Source: Chitinophagaceae bacterium (GTDB lineage: Bacteria > Bacteroidota > Bacteroidia > Chitinophagales > Chitinophagaceae). From it: a stretch of DNA of 6,336 nucleotides. Position 1 is the stretch's first letter, and the number at the start of each line of letters is the position of its first letter. Where the stretch lies: positions 1 through 6,336 of the forward strand of contig JAOQAL010000336.1 of assembly GCA_025963615.1 (NCBI GenBank). The letters run 5' to 3'. The position numbers and the translations under genes are program-made. The notes beneath the pieces are model-generated. The model was not told the origin of the DNA, did no database searches, and saw only the letters and a program-made list of their open reading frames with translations. Below, piece by piece: positions 1 to 6,336 of the stretch.

Positions 1-1290
1 GTATTTACAGCGGATAATCTCGCCAAACTTTCCGGTACAGATATTACTGCCCTAACACTGCTACTTTTTGCTGGCGCCACTGGCAATAGTGCACAACTAC
101 CACTTTATCCCTGGTTGCCGGATGCGATGGCGGGTCCTACGCCCGTATCAGCCCTGATCCATGCCGCTACGATGGTAACTGCCGGGATTTATATGATAGC
201 CCGTAGCAATGCACTTTATCTTCATGCGGAATTTACAAATAATATTATCGCAATAATTGGTGTGGCTACAGCCTTGCTGGCTGCCACCATTGCGTTGAAG
301 CAGAATGATATTAAAAAAGTATTGGCTTATTCCACGGTAAGCCAGTTAGGTTATATGTTCCTGGCATTAGGAACCGGCGCTTATACAGCGGCGGTATTTC
401 ATGTCATGACGCATGCATTCTTTAAAGCCTTATTGTTTCTTGGTAGTGGTAGTGTTATTCATGCTATGGGAGGTGAACAGGATATCAGGAAGATGGGCGG
501 GTTGAGCAAGAAATTAAAAGTTACCTATCTTACTTTTTTAATCGGGTGCATCGCTATTGCGGGCATTCCTCCGTTGAGTGGTTTCTTTTCCAAAGATGCG
601 ATATTGCTGAGTGCCTTTGAACATAATAAGGTTTTATATATCATCGCTTTATTCACTGCCATGCTTACGGCATTCTACATGTTCCGGTTGCTGTTTATCA
701 CTTTTACCGGCACTTTTCGCGGTACGCAAGACCAGGAACATCACCTGCATGAAAGCCCTGCAGCGATGACGGTTCCCTTAGTTATTCTTGCCGTACTTTC
801 TGTCATCGGGGGCTTTGTGGGTATTCCCGAAGTATTCATACATAGCGGCGACAAGCTTGCAGACTTTTTAGCGCCTGTTATTGCCACGCAGACCCATGGT
901 GCAGAAACTGTTTCTCACCCTACTGAATTATCGCTAATGGCATTATCAACCGTATTGGTGTTAATAATGATTGGCTTTGCATGGTCGAAATATAAAAATT
1001 ACAAGGCAACGGAGACAACCGGTTTTGGAAAAGTCCTTGAGAACAAATGGTATGTCGATGAATTATATGATAAAATAATTGTGAGACCATTAAACGGATT
1101 AGGAGCATTTCTCGATTCATTTTTTGATAAGAAAGTTATTGACGGAGCGGTGAATGGTGTGGGAAGGCTTGTAAATTATGGTGGCCGCCAGTTGCGCTTA
1201 TTACAAAGCGGACAGGTAGGGAATTATGTGTTGCTGATGGTTTTGGGCATGCTTTTGATTTTTGTATTGCAGTTTTTTGTAAGAAAATAA
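1..1290 (+). CDS. nuoL: NADH-quinone oxidoreductase subunit L, 5'-truncated by window edge
   Basis: Complex I membrane subunit L, the distal antiporter-like subunit that takes part in proton translocation across the cytoplasmic membrane. The reading frame is open from base 1, so about 200 N-terminal residues lie outside; 429 residues are visible. The fragment aligns almost without gaps to E. coli NuoL from about residue 201. Seen are the signature DAMAGPTPVSALIHAATMV (residues 41-59, with His54 equivalent to His254), Lys105 in NDIKKVLAYS (Lys305), His134, His138 and Lys142 in HVMTHAFFKALLF (334/338/342), and Lys198-Asp199 in SGFFSKDAIL (Lys399-Asp400). The C-terminal region has the NKWYVDELYDKIIVRPL segment that leads into the long lateral amphipathic helix (roughly 348-403), then a last membrane helix (about 407-426). 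Oddity: residue 29 (codon 85-87, AAT) is Asn where E. coli has Lys229. Downstream is nuoM, 99 nt away. Identity is secure; correspondences to E. coli numbering come from remembered family sequence. Confidence 0.97.
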   Translation, partial: VFTADNLAKLSGTDITALTLLLFAGATGNSAQLPLYPWLPDAMAGPTPVSALIHAATMVTAGIYMIARSNALYLHAEFTNNIIAIIGVATALLAATIALKQNDIKKVLAYSTVSQLGYMFLALGTGAYTAAVFHVMTHAFFKALLFLGSGSVIHAMGGEQDIRKMGGLSKKLKVTYLTFLIGCIAIAGIPPLSGFFSKDAILLSAFEHNKVLYIIALFTAMLTAFYMFRLLFITFTGTFRGTQDQEHHLHESPAAMTVPLVILAVLSVIGGFVGIPEVFIHSGDKLADFLAPVIATQTHGAETVSHPTELSLMALSTVLVLIMIGFAWSKYKNYKATETTGFGKVLENKWYVDELYDKIIVRPLNGLGAFLDSFFDKKVIDGAVNGVGRLVNYGGRQLRLLQSGQVGNYVLLMVLGMLLIFVLQFFVRK

Positions 1291-1296
1291 TACGCC

Positions 1297-1314
1297 AAAT
1301 CCGCCGGAGGCGGA
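1297..1314 (+). repeat. Palindromic repeat copy 1 (nuoL-nuoM spacer)
   Basis: First copy of the 18-nt sequence AAATCCGCCGGAGGCGGA. The core TCCGCC-GGA-GGCGGA folds as a 6-bp, nearly all-GC stem with a 3-nt loop. It starts 7 nt after the nuoL stop codon and stands out in an otherwise AT-rich spacer. It is identical to the copy at 1362-1379 and in the same orientation. It may belong to a dispersed REP-like family; this is inference, since only two copies fall in the window. No T-run follows, so it does not look like an intrinsic terminator. Confidence 0.8.
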
Positions 1315-1315
1315 G

Positions 1316-1334
1316 CTTTAGGAGAACCTTAAAG
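1316..1334 (+). other. Small bulged hairpin between the two palindromic repeats
   Basis: CTTTAGG (1316-1322) can pair with CCTTAAAG (1327-1334) through seven base pairs with one bulged T and an AGAA loop. It sits just after repeat copy 1. It could be part of a structured intercistronic RNA, but the stem is short and AT-rich, so chance pairing is possible. No T-tract follows. Confidence 0.3.
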
Positions 1335-1361
1335 ATGAGCGCTGATAAAATTTGAAATTAA

Positions 1362-1379
1362 AAATCCGCCGGAGGCGGA
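1362..1379 (+). repeat. Palindromic repeat copy 2 (just upstream of nuoM)
   Basis: Second exact copy of the 18-nt repeat AAATCCGCCGGAGGCGGA, 65 nt after the first in direct orientation. Here the flanking A1364 and T1380 extend the stem to 7 bp. It ends 10 nt before the nuoM ATG. Its GGAGG (1371-1375) resembles a Shine-Dalgarno site but lies 14 nt from the start codon and would be buried in the stem, so a direct role in initiation is doubtful. The hairpin could instead modulate mRNA processing or nuoM translation; this is inference. Confidence 0.8.
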
Positions 1380-1389
1380 TAAGGGTAAT

Positions 1390-2868
1390 ATGATAGCAGT
1401 TTTATTGATAGTAATTCCATTGGTGAGCGGGTTGGCTGCATTCTTTTTTAAAAACGAAAAGGCAGTGCGCTCGTGGGCTTTATTTTGCGCAGTAGTTACC
1501 CTGGTGGTATCCGTATTGGGATTAACGATGTTAAATGAAGCAACCCATCTTGAATTCAACGGACCCTGGCTGGCTAACCTGGGAAGCAGTTTTTCGGTTA
1601 AGCTGGATGGCATGGGACAAGTGCTATGTCTATTGACGGCGGTGTCATTCCCCATTGTTTTTATTGCGACCTGGAACAGCAATTATAAAAACGCAAACCG
1701 GTTTTTCGGTTTGATGCTGTTATCTCAGGCTGGTTTAATGGGCGTATTCCTTGCGATGGATGCTTTATTGTTTTATTTCTTTTGGGAGCTTGCCTTGATA
1801 CCGGTTTATTTTCTTTGCTCGCAATGGGGTGGTGAAAAGCGGATACAGGTTACATTCAAATTTTTCATTTATACATTTATAGGATCATTGCTCATGTTGG
1901 TTGGTATCATTTACCTGTACCAGCAAACCCCTGGCCACTCCTTCAGCATCGATGCCTTTTACCATCTGAATCTTAAACCTTCGGTGCAATCCTGGGTTTT
2001 TTGGTTATTCTTTGCAGCATTCGCTATCAAGATGCCTGTATTTCCTTTTCACACCTGGCAACCGGATACCTATGAACAATCGCCCACGGCGGTTACCATG
2101 ATCCTCAGTGGGGTCATGGTGAAAATGGGTTTATTGGGTGTGTTGCGGTGGTTATTGCCTGTATTGCCAGTTGCCTCTTATGAGTATGGTGATACGGTTT
2201 CTACCCTGGTTGTGATCGGCATCTTATATGCTTCGTTAATTGCTATCCGGCAAAATGACCTGAAACGGTTAATAGCGTATTCATCCATTGCGCATATGGG
2301 ACTTATGTGTCTTGCAATTTTTACGGAAACAAAAATTGGTTTGCAGGGCGTAATGATCCAGCTATTCAATCATGGAATTAATATTATCGGGTTGTGGATC
2401 GGGGTGGAGCTCATCGAACGCCAGTTCGGTACGCGAAAAATATCGGAATTGGGTGGTATTGCTCAAAAAGCGCCGGCGCTGGCGATTCTTTTTGTTATCA
2501 TAGCCCTGGCAAATATCGCATTGCCACTTACCAATGCATTTGTAGGGGAGTTTTTAATGTTTAATGGAATATTCAGTTCCACCATTACAAAGTATAATAT
2601 ACTATTAACGGTGGTGGCCGGCATCAGTATTATACTGGCTGCTGTTTATACATTAAATATGATTCGGAAAGTATTTTACGGAAATACAAATTCATTAACC
2701 GAACGGACCCATGATATCCGGTTAAATGAAAAAATTATACTGGCCGTGATTGTGGCTGTAATTTTCATCCTGGGGATTTATCCGAAACCTTTTTTTGAGT
2801 TAACGAATAATATTGTTGATACCATAATGGAGAAATCTGATATGGTTCCTTTTTTGAAGCGGCATTAA
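1390..2868 (+). CDS. nuoM: NADH-quinone oxidoreductase subunit M (complete)
   Basis: Complex I membrane subunit M, the middle antiporter-like proton-translocating subunit. It is 492 residues, close to the family norm (about 500), and almost entirely hydrophobic helices. All expected channel residues are present: Glu133 in FYFFWELALIPVYF (TM5 glutamate, E. coli Glu144), Lys214 in AIKMPVFPFHTW (TM7 lysine, E. coli Lys234), Lys245 in GVMVKMGLLG (TM8), His302 in SSIAHMGLM, His328 in QLFNHGI, and Glu387 in NAFVGEFLM, the TM12 glutamate that is typical of NuoM where NuoL and NuoN carry lysine. The motif HTWQPDTYEQSPTAVTM (221-237) marks the NuoM family. The start ATG opens directly before a first membrane helix (about 2-20); the leader is AAGGGTAAT, with at best a weak ribosome site. 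It lies between nuoL (99-nt spacer with two palindromic repeats) and nuoN (12-nt gap), consistent with one operon. No disruption is seen. Confidence 0.98.
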   Translation: MIAVLLIVIPLVSGLAAFFFKNEKAVRSWALFCAVVTLVVSVLGLTMLNEATHLEFNGPWLANLGSSFSVKLDGMGQVLCLLTAVSFPIVFIATWNSNYKNANRFFGLMLLSQAGLMGVFLAMDALLFYFFWELALIPVYFLCSQWGGEKRIQVTFKFFIYTFIGSLLMLVGIIYLYQQTPGHSFSIDAFYHLNLKPSVQSWVFWLFFAAFAIKMPVFPFHTWQPDTYEQSPTAVTMILSGVMVKMGLLGVLRWLLPVLPVASYEYGDTVSTLVVIGILYASLIAIRQNDLKRLIAYSSIAHMGLMCLAIFTETKIGLQGVMIQLFNHGINIIGLWIGVELIERQFGTRKISELGGIAQKAPALAILFVIIALANIALPLTNAFVGEFLMFNGIFSSTITKYNILLTVVAGISIILAAVYTLNMIRKVFYGNTNSLTERTHDIRLNEKIILAVIVAVIFILGIYPKPFFELTNNIVDTIMEKSDMVPFLKRH

Positions 2869-2880
2869 TAGATTGGTAAT

Positions 2881-4266
2881 ATGAATGCATTATTGTTATC
2901 GGCGGTTTGGGGTGTTGTTATGATGTTCAGCAGTTTTTTGCTCCCGCAAAAATCAGCTGTCAGGAATCTTGCTATTGCAGGTCTTGTGCTGGTATTAGTT
3001 GTAAACATTCTTGAGATGCACGGAACGGTTTTGTTCCATATTGACACCAGGGGAATGATTTCTTTCGACCGTTTTTCATTGGTGTTTAATACTATTTCAT
3101 TTGCTTCAACCTTGATTTACTTTTTACTTTCAGCAAGGGATATTGAAAAAGCGGGCGACCACTACGCGGAGTATTTTACCCTTATATTTTTTGTGCTTTG
3201 CGGCGTTGCACTGGTCTCATCTTTTCAGTCGTTGTTGCTTTTATTTTTGGGGATAGAAATAATTTCTATTCCGCTATATATTTTGACCGGTGCAGACAAA
3301 AAAAATCTTAAAAGCAATGAAGCGTCGTTGAAATATTTTTTACTGGGAGCATTTTCTACCGGGTTAATGCTGATGGGTATTGCGTTGGTATATGGCGCTA
3401 CGGGAACTTTTATGACAAGCGGAACAGCGGCAGTTGTTACTGAAAAAACGGCGCCATCCGCCTTATTAATTGCTGGTATGATCCTGCTGATGTTTTCGAT
3501 GTCATTCAAAGTCTCCGCCGCGCCCTTTCATTTCTGGACGCCGGATGTATACGATGGGGCTCCTACTGTATTCACTTCTTTTATGGCTACCGTTGTAAAA
3601 GCAGCCTTGTTTGTTGGATTCATCCGGTTATTTGGCGATTCATTTGGAGCCTTACAACCTCAATGGCAATTATTAATAGCGATTATTACCGCGGCCACCT
3701 TATTCATCGGAAATATAACAGCCGTTTTTCAGCAAAGTGTAAAACGGATGCTGGCTTACTCCAGTATTTCACAGGCAGGTTTCATGATGCTGTCTTTATA
3801 TGCCATGAATACCGACGCTAAGGAAGGTTTGATCCTTTACACGGCGGCTTACAGCCTGGCTACTATTGGCCTGTTTGCTGTTTTAATAAAACTGAAAGAC
3901 TTTAGTTTTGATGGGTTCAATGGCCTTTCGAAACATCAACCTTTACTGGCAGCCACTTCGACCCTGTTTCTCCTATCTTTAGCAGGCATTCCATTGACCG
4001 CAGGATTTCTGGCAAAATTTTATATGCTGAAAGCCGCGATGGCGACGGATAAGAACTTTTGGCTGGTCATTTTTGCCGTATTGATGGCTGCGGTAAGCGT
4101 GTATTATTATTTCAGGGTTATCCAGGCGATGTACTTTAAAGATGGCGATATAAATAAAAACATTAGCGTCAGCCCTGCCTTTAAGGGCGTATTAGTTATT
4201 CTTGCCGCGCTGGTGATATTACTGGGAATATTTCCGGGCCTTTTGCTGAACTGGTATTATTTCTGA
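2881..4266 (+). CDS. nuoN: NADH-quinone oxidoreductase subunit N (complete)
   Basis: Complex I membrane subunit N, the antiporter-like subunit nearest the quinone-binding arm. It is 461 residues, near the usual size (about 460-485). Visible channel residues are Glu126 in LLFLGIEIISIPLYIL (TM5 glutamate), Lys210 in SMSFKVSAAPFHFWTPDVYDGAPT (TM7 lysine, E. coli Lys217), Lys240 in TVVKAALF (TM8), and Lys379 in TAGFLAKFYML (TM12 lysine). FHFWTPDVYDGAPT (216-229) and VKRMLAYSSISQAGFM (287-302) are diagnostic of NuoN. The ATG follows the nuoM stop after 12 nt with no obvious Shine-Dalgarno site, as is common in Bacteroidota, and opens straight into a hydrophobic segment. nuoN is normally the last gene of nuo operons, and the next gene here is unrelated, so the operon probably ends here, although no terminator is recognisable after the stop. 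Confidence 0.98.
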   Translation: MNALLLSAVWGVVMMFSSFLLPQKSAVRNLAIAGLVLVLVVNILEMHGTVLFHIDTRGMISFDRFSLVFNTISFASTLIYFLLSARDIEKAGDHYAEYFTLIFFVLCGVALVSSFQSLLLLFLGIEIISIPLYILTGADKKNLKSNEASLKYFLLGAFSTGLMLMGIALVYGATGTFMTSGTAAVVTEKTAPSALLIAGMILLMFSMSFKVSAAPFHFWTPDVYDGAPTVFTSFMATVVKAALFVGFIRLFGDSFGALQPQWQLLIAIITAATLFIGNITAVFQQSVKRMLAYSSISQAGFMMLSLYAMNTDAKEGLILYTAAYSLATIGLFAVLIKLKDFSFDGFNGLSKHQPLLAATSTLFLLSLAGIPLTAGFLAKFYMLKAAMATDKNFWLVIFAVLMAAVSVYYYFRVIQAMYFKDGDINKNISVSPAFKGVLVILAALVILLGIFPGLLLNWYYF

Positions 4267-4323
4267 GTTACTGATTATCAACACGTGATTTTTCTTCCGT
4301 CTTCTTTCCTTAATTTAGGGCAC

Positions 4324-5601
4324 ATGAATTTCGGTGACATTTTTTCACTTGCTTTCCGGACTGTACGGAGTAATAAACTACGCACGGGACTTACCGTGGC
4401 TATTATCGCTTTTGGTATCATGGCCCTGGTGGGAATTATTACCGCTATCACCGCCATGAACCAAAAACTAAGTGAGAGTTTTTCATCCATGGGCGCCAAT
4501 GGTTTTACCGTGAGGTATAAAGAAAGGCAAATTCGTTTTGGCGGAGGCGGGTCGGATCTTCAGCTTGAGAAAAAAGGGGCCAAAAAGGAAAAAAAATCAA
4601 ACCTCGGCCGGCGTATTACCATTGAGGATGCTGAAGCATTTAAGACTTATTATCATTTTCCTGCAACATCCGGCATCTCTGTTTTTGCTAACAGGAATTC
4701 AATTGCATCTTACGATACACGCAAAACAAGTCCAAATATCCTTTTGCTCGGCGGCGATGAAAATTATTTATTATTGAATGGGTATAAATTGGTGGCTGGA
4801 CGTAACATGAATAACATTGATGTAATGACGGGGCGCAATGTCTGCATCCTGGGTTACAGTGTGGCATCCAATTTATTTAAGAAAAGTCCTGAAAAGGCGG
4901 TAAACGCGATAATCAAGATGAACAACATTCCTTTCCGGGTATTGGGTGTTTTGGAAAGCAAAGGTTCTTCGTTCGGGTTCAACAGGGATAACATTTTTAT
5001 AACCAGTTACAAAAATGTAGATAGAAATTTTCCGCCCAATTTTGCATCCTATTCAATCGGCGTAATGACAGACGATATCAAACAGCTTGACAATGCAATC
5101 GGTGAAGCGGATGGGGTATTCCGTTCCATACGTAAACTTACAACGACCGAACAGGACAATTTTGTACTGGACAGAAGTGACAGCCTGGCGGAAAAGGCTA
5201 TGAACAGCCTGGGTTTTCTTACAATTTCCGCAACTGTTATCGGGCTCATTACATTAATCGGAGCCGCGATCGGTTTAATGAATATCATGCTCGTATCCGT
5301 GACGGAAAGAACCAAGGAGGTCGGATTGATAAAAGCCATCGGGGGTAAAAGCAAAATGGTCAGGCAGCAGTTTTTGACAGAGGCTGTTATAATCAGTATG
5401 ATGGGCGCCGTATTTGGTATTTTCCTGGGTATAATAATAGGAAATTTGTTTTCGCTTGTTTTGGGCACCGGGTTTGTAATTCCGTGGAACTGGATATTGT
5501 ACGGGATTATTATTTGCACTATGGTTGGCTTGGGGGCCGGCCTGTACCCTGCATTGAAAGCCGGAAGACTAAATCCTATTGAGGCCCTTCGCTACGAATA
5601 A
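4324..5601 (+). CDS. ABC transporter permease, MacB/FtsX family
   Basis: Inner-membrane permease of the type VII (MacB/LolC/FtsX-like) ABC family, 425 residues from the chosen ATG. These proteins carry mechanical motion from a cytoplasmic ATPase to a periplasmic domain; substrates range from drugs to lipoproteins and cannot be told from this sequence. Layout: short cytoplasmic N-terminus with [13 protein letters not shown]1 about 21-43, a large periplasmic MacB-like domain about 45-290 (including [13 protein letters not shown], 207-219), then the FtsX-type core with TM2 about 296-320, the cytoplasmic [17 protein letters not shown] stretch (325-341), TM3 about 354-381, TM4 about 390-410, and the family C-terminal signature [20 protein letters not shown] Gly-rich then Lys-rich segment (73-97) lies early in the periplasmic domain. 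An in-frame GTG at 4285 would add 13 residues; ATG 4324 is preferred because [20 protein letters not shown] is the usual N-terminus. No ATPase gene is adjacent, so the partner must be encoded elsewhere. It begins 57 nt after nuoN, so read-through is possible. Confidence 0.93.
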   Translation: MNFGDIFSLAFRTVRSNKLRTGLTVAIIAFGIMALVGIITAITAMNQKLSESFSSMGANGFTVRYKERQIRFGGGGSDLQLEKKGAKKEKKSNLGRRITIEDAEAFKTYYHFPATSGISVFANRNSIASYDTRKTSPNILLLGGDENYLLLNGYKLVAGRNMNNIDVMTGRNVCILGYSVASNLFKKSPEKAVNAIIKMNNIPFRVLGVLESKGSSFGFNRDNIFITSYKNVDRNFPPNFASYSIGVMTDDIKQLDNAIGEADGVFRSIRKLTTTEQDNFVLDRSDSLAEKAMNSLGFLTISATVIGLITLIGAAIGLMNIMLVSVTERTKEVGLIKAIGGKSKMVRQQFLTEAVIISMMGAVFGIFLGIIIGNLFSLVLGTGFVIPWNWILYGIIICTMVGLGAGLYPALKAGRLNPIEALRYE

Positions 5602-5648
5602 TTTTTATTGAAAACCCATTTTCCAAAAGATCTTTCGATTGCCTATAG

Positions 5649-5675
5649 ATTCTTTCAAATTTTTTTTGAAAGAAT
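5649..5675. repeat. Perfect 11-bp inverted repeat with T5 loop
   Basis: ATTCTTTCAAA (5649-5659) and TTTGAAAGAAT (5665-5675) are exact reverse complements around five T residues. It lies 47 nt after the permease stop and well upstream of the ExbB-family gene. The transcript could form an 11-bp hairpin, but the stem has only two G-C pairs and no T-run follows the right arm, so it is a poor intrinsic terminator on the + strand. Alternatives are a weak terminator for the permease gene or a dyad-symmetric protein-binding site upstream of the next promoter. The symmetry is certain; the function is not. Confidence 0.6.
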
Positions 5676-5735
5676 TGGTGCAATGAAAAAATTGCTTAAC
5701 TTGAAGGCCTTTCCCATAGAAAATTCGCACACTAT

Positions 5736-5769
5736 TTTGGTGATTTAAAAACTTTTTTCCTTAGAATTG
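5736..5769 (+). promoter_or_regulatory. Candidate Bacteroidota-type promoter for the ExbB-family gene
   Basis: TTTG (5736-5739) and TAGAATTG (5762-5769) are separated by 22 nt. They resemble the Bacteroidota primary sigma factor consensus of TTTG near -33 and TAnnTTTG near -7, with one mismatch in the -7 element. Transcription would begin near 5775 and give a leader of about 55-60 nt that is AT-rich. A second, weaker -7-like stretch (TATTTTTC, 5793-5800) lies downstream. In such AT-rich sequence matches by chance are common. Confidence 0.4.
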
Positions 5770-5832
5770 TAAACCGGTATTTCTGGACTAATTATTTTTC
5801 AAAAATTTAAAAACAATTAAAAAATTACGATC

Positions 5833-6336
5833 ATGGCTGAAACAAAACCGACTGCAACCGCAGCTGTTAAAGCTACTTCTGTTCAAGCGAAAAAAAGCAG
5901 TAATGCAATTTCATGGATCGCTCCAATTATGTGCGTAATAGCTGGCTATATTATCTGGCGTTTTATGATGGGAGCAGAAAGTGGATTTAAAACTCCATCC
6001 AATGATGGCTGGTTCTGGCCTGAACACAAGGGTCCCAAAGATGCTTTTCATAGAATTTATGAAGGAGGGATTATTGTTCCATTGCTAATCGGTATGTTCC
6101 TGATGGTAGTTACTTTTTCCATTGAGCGCTACCTCACTATCCGCAAAGCTCTGGGCAATGGATCTATTTCCGATTTTATCCGTAAGGTTCAGTATCACCT
6201 GGCTAACCGCAATGTTGACGCAGCGTTGACCGAATGCGATAAACAACGTGGTTCAGTTGCCAATGTTATGAAAGCAGGCCTGCGCCGTTACAAAGAAATG
6301 ATCGGCGAACAAACTTTAAATACAGAACAAAAGGTT
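5833..6336 (+). CDS. exbB: MotA/TolQ/ExbB proton channel family protein, 3'-truncated by window edge
   Basis: The first 168 residues of an ExbB/TolQ-type subunit of an inner-membrane, proton-driven motor. With an ExbD/TolR partner it energises TonB-dependent outer-membrane uptake or envelope maintenance. The N-terminus is an Ala/Lys/Thr-rich tail (1-25), followed by a membrane segment (about 28-45), an aromatic-rich loop with WFWPEH (60-65), and a second membrane segment (about 79-97) running into SIERYLTIRKAL (96-107), which matches the family pattern after the first core helix. Then comes the cytoplasmic region DFIRKVQYHLANRNVDAALTECDKQRGSVANVMKAGL (114-150), the most diagnostic part. The last two core helices, with the conserved channel threonines, lie beyond the window. 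The extra membrane segment before the core is common in Bacteroidota ExbB-like proteins. ATG 5833 follows an A/T-rich leader without a Shine-Dalgarno site. ExbB, TolQ and a related MotA-type role cannot be separated without the 3' end and the next genes. Confidence 0.9.
   Translation, partial: MAETKPTATAAVKATSVQAKKSSNAISWIAPIMCVIAGYIIWRFMMGAESGFKTPSNDGWFWPEHKGPKDAFHRIYEGGIIVPLLIGMFLMVVTFSIERYLTIRKALGNGSISDFIRKVQYHLANRNVDAALTECDKQRGSVANVMKAGLRRYKEMIGEQTLNTEQKV

Noticed and set aside
4311..4318. TAATTTAG as a -7 promoter element for the permease
   Set aside because: It partly matches TAnnTTTG but ends only 5 nt before the ATG, and no convincing TTTG lies at the right distance upstream.
4285..4323. 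In-frame GTG as an alternative start of the permease
   Set aside because: It would add [13 protein letters not shown] before a normal family N-terminus. The ATG at 4324 gives the expected short cytoplasmic lead into TM1.
4267..4323. Terminator after nuoN
   Set aside because: I see no GC-rich stem followed by a T-run. The short ATCA/TGAT symmetry near 4277-4289 is too weak.
4540..4550. GGCGGAGGCGG in the permease gene as a third copy of the palindromic repeat
   Set aside because: It lacks the TCCGCC left arm and is explained by codons for a Gly run.
5049..5519. Open reading frame of 156 codons on the minus strand
   Set aside because: It lies fully inside the well-supported permease gene and its translation resembles no family. 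It is a shadow of the coding strand, as are the other minus-strand frames across nuoL, nuoM and nuoN.
5683..5748. A 21-codon ORF (MKKLLNLKAFPIE...) in the spacer before exbB
   Set aside because: It is very short, has no ribosome site or recognisable family, and overlaps the candidate promoter. It is probably chance.
1..6336. CRISPR array, tRNA or rRNA gene, insertion sequence, or phage genes
   Set aside because: There are no regularly spaced repeats, no cloverleaf or rRNA motifs, and no transposase or integrase sequences. The window is well filled by conventional genes.

Overview
The window looks like a chromosomal stretch of a Bacteroidota bacterium, plausibly Chitinophagaceae or a relative. 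The inference rests on the character of the proteins (for example the NuoM motif WQPDTYEQSPTAVTM and an ExbB with an extra N-terminal membrane segment), AT-rich leaders without clear Shine-Dalgarno sites, and a TTTG / TAnnTTTG-like promoter. No taxon can be fixed without a database search. All genes are on the + strand.

Positions 1-4266 hold the end of a respiratory complex I (NADH:quinone oxidoreductase) operon: the C-terminal two thirds of nuoL (cut by the window edge), then complete nuoM and nuoN. These are the three antiporter-like, proton-translocating membrane subunits, and nuoN is normally the last gene of such operons. nuoM and nuoN are only 12 nt apart. nuoL and nuoM are separated by 99 nt carrying two copies of an 18-nt GC-rich palindromic repeat with a small hairpin between them.

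Positions 4324-5601 encode an ABC transporter permease of the MacB/FtsX type with no ATPase gene beside it. A 231-nt AT-rich spacer follows, with a perfect 11-bp inverted repeat and a candidate Bacteroidota-type promoter. Then comes the 5' part of an exbB/tolQ/motA-family proton channel gene (from 5833, running off the window end). It probably starts an ExbB-ExbD-TonB energy-transduction operon. A functional link is that complex I makes the proton motive force that ExbB-type motors use, but nothing in the sequence shows co-regulation.

I found no evidence of a new multi-gene system. The most interesting observation is in NuoL: the residue aligning with E. coli Lys229, an important lysine of the proton channel, is asparagine here, while the other recognisable channel residues in the fragment are kept. 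Second are the paired palindromic repeats inside the nuo operon.
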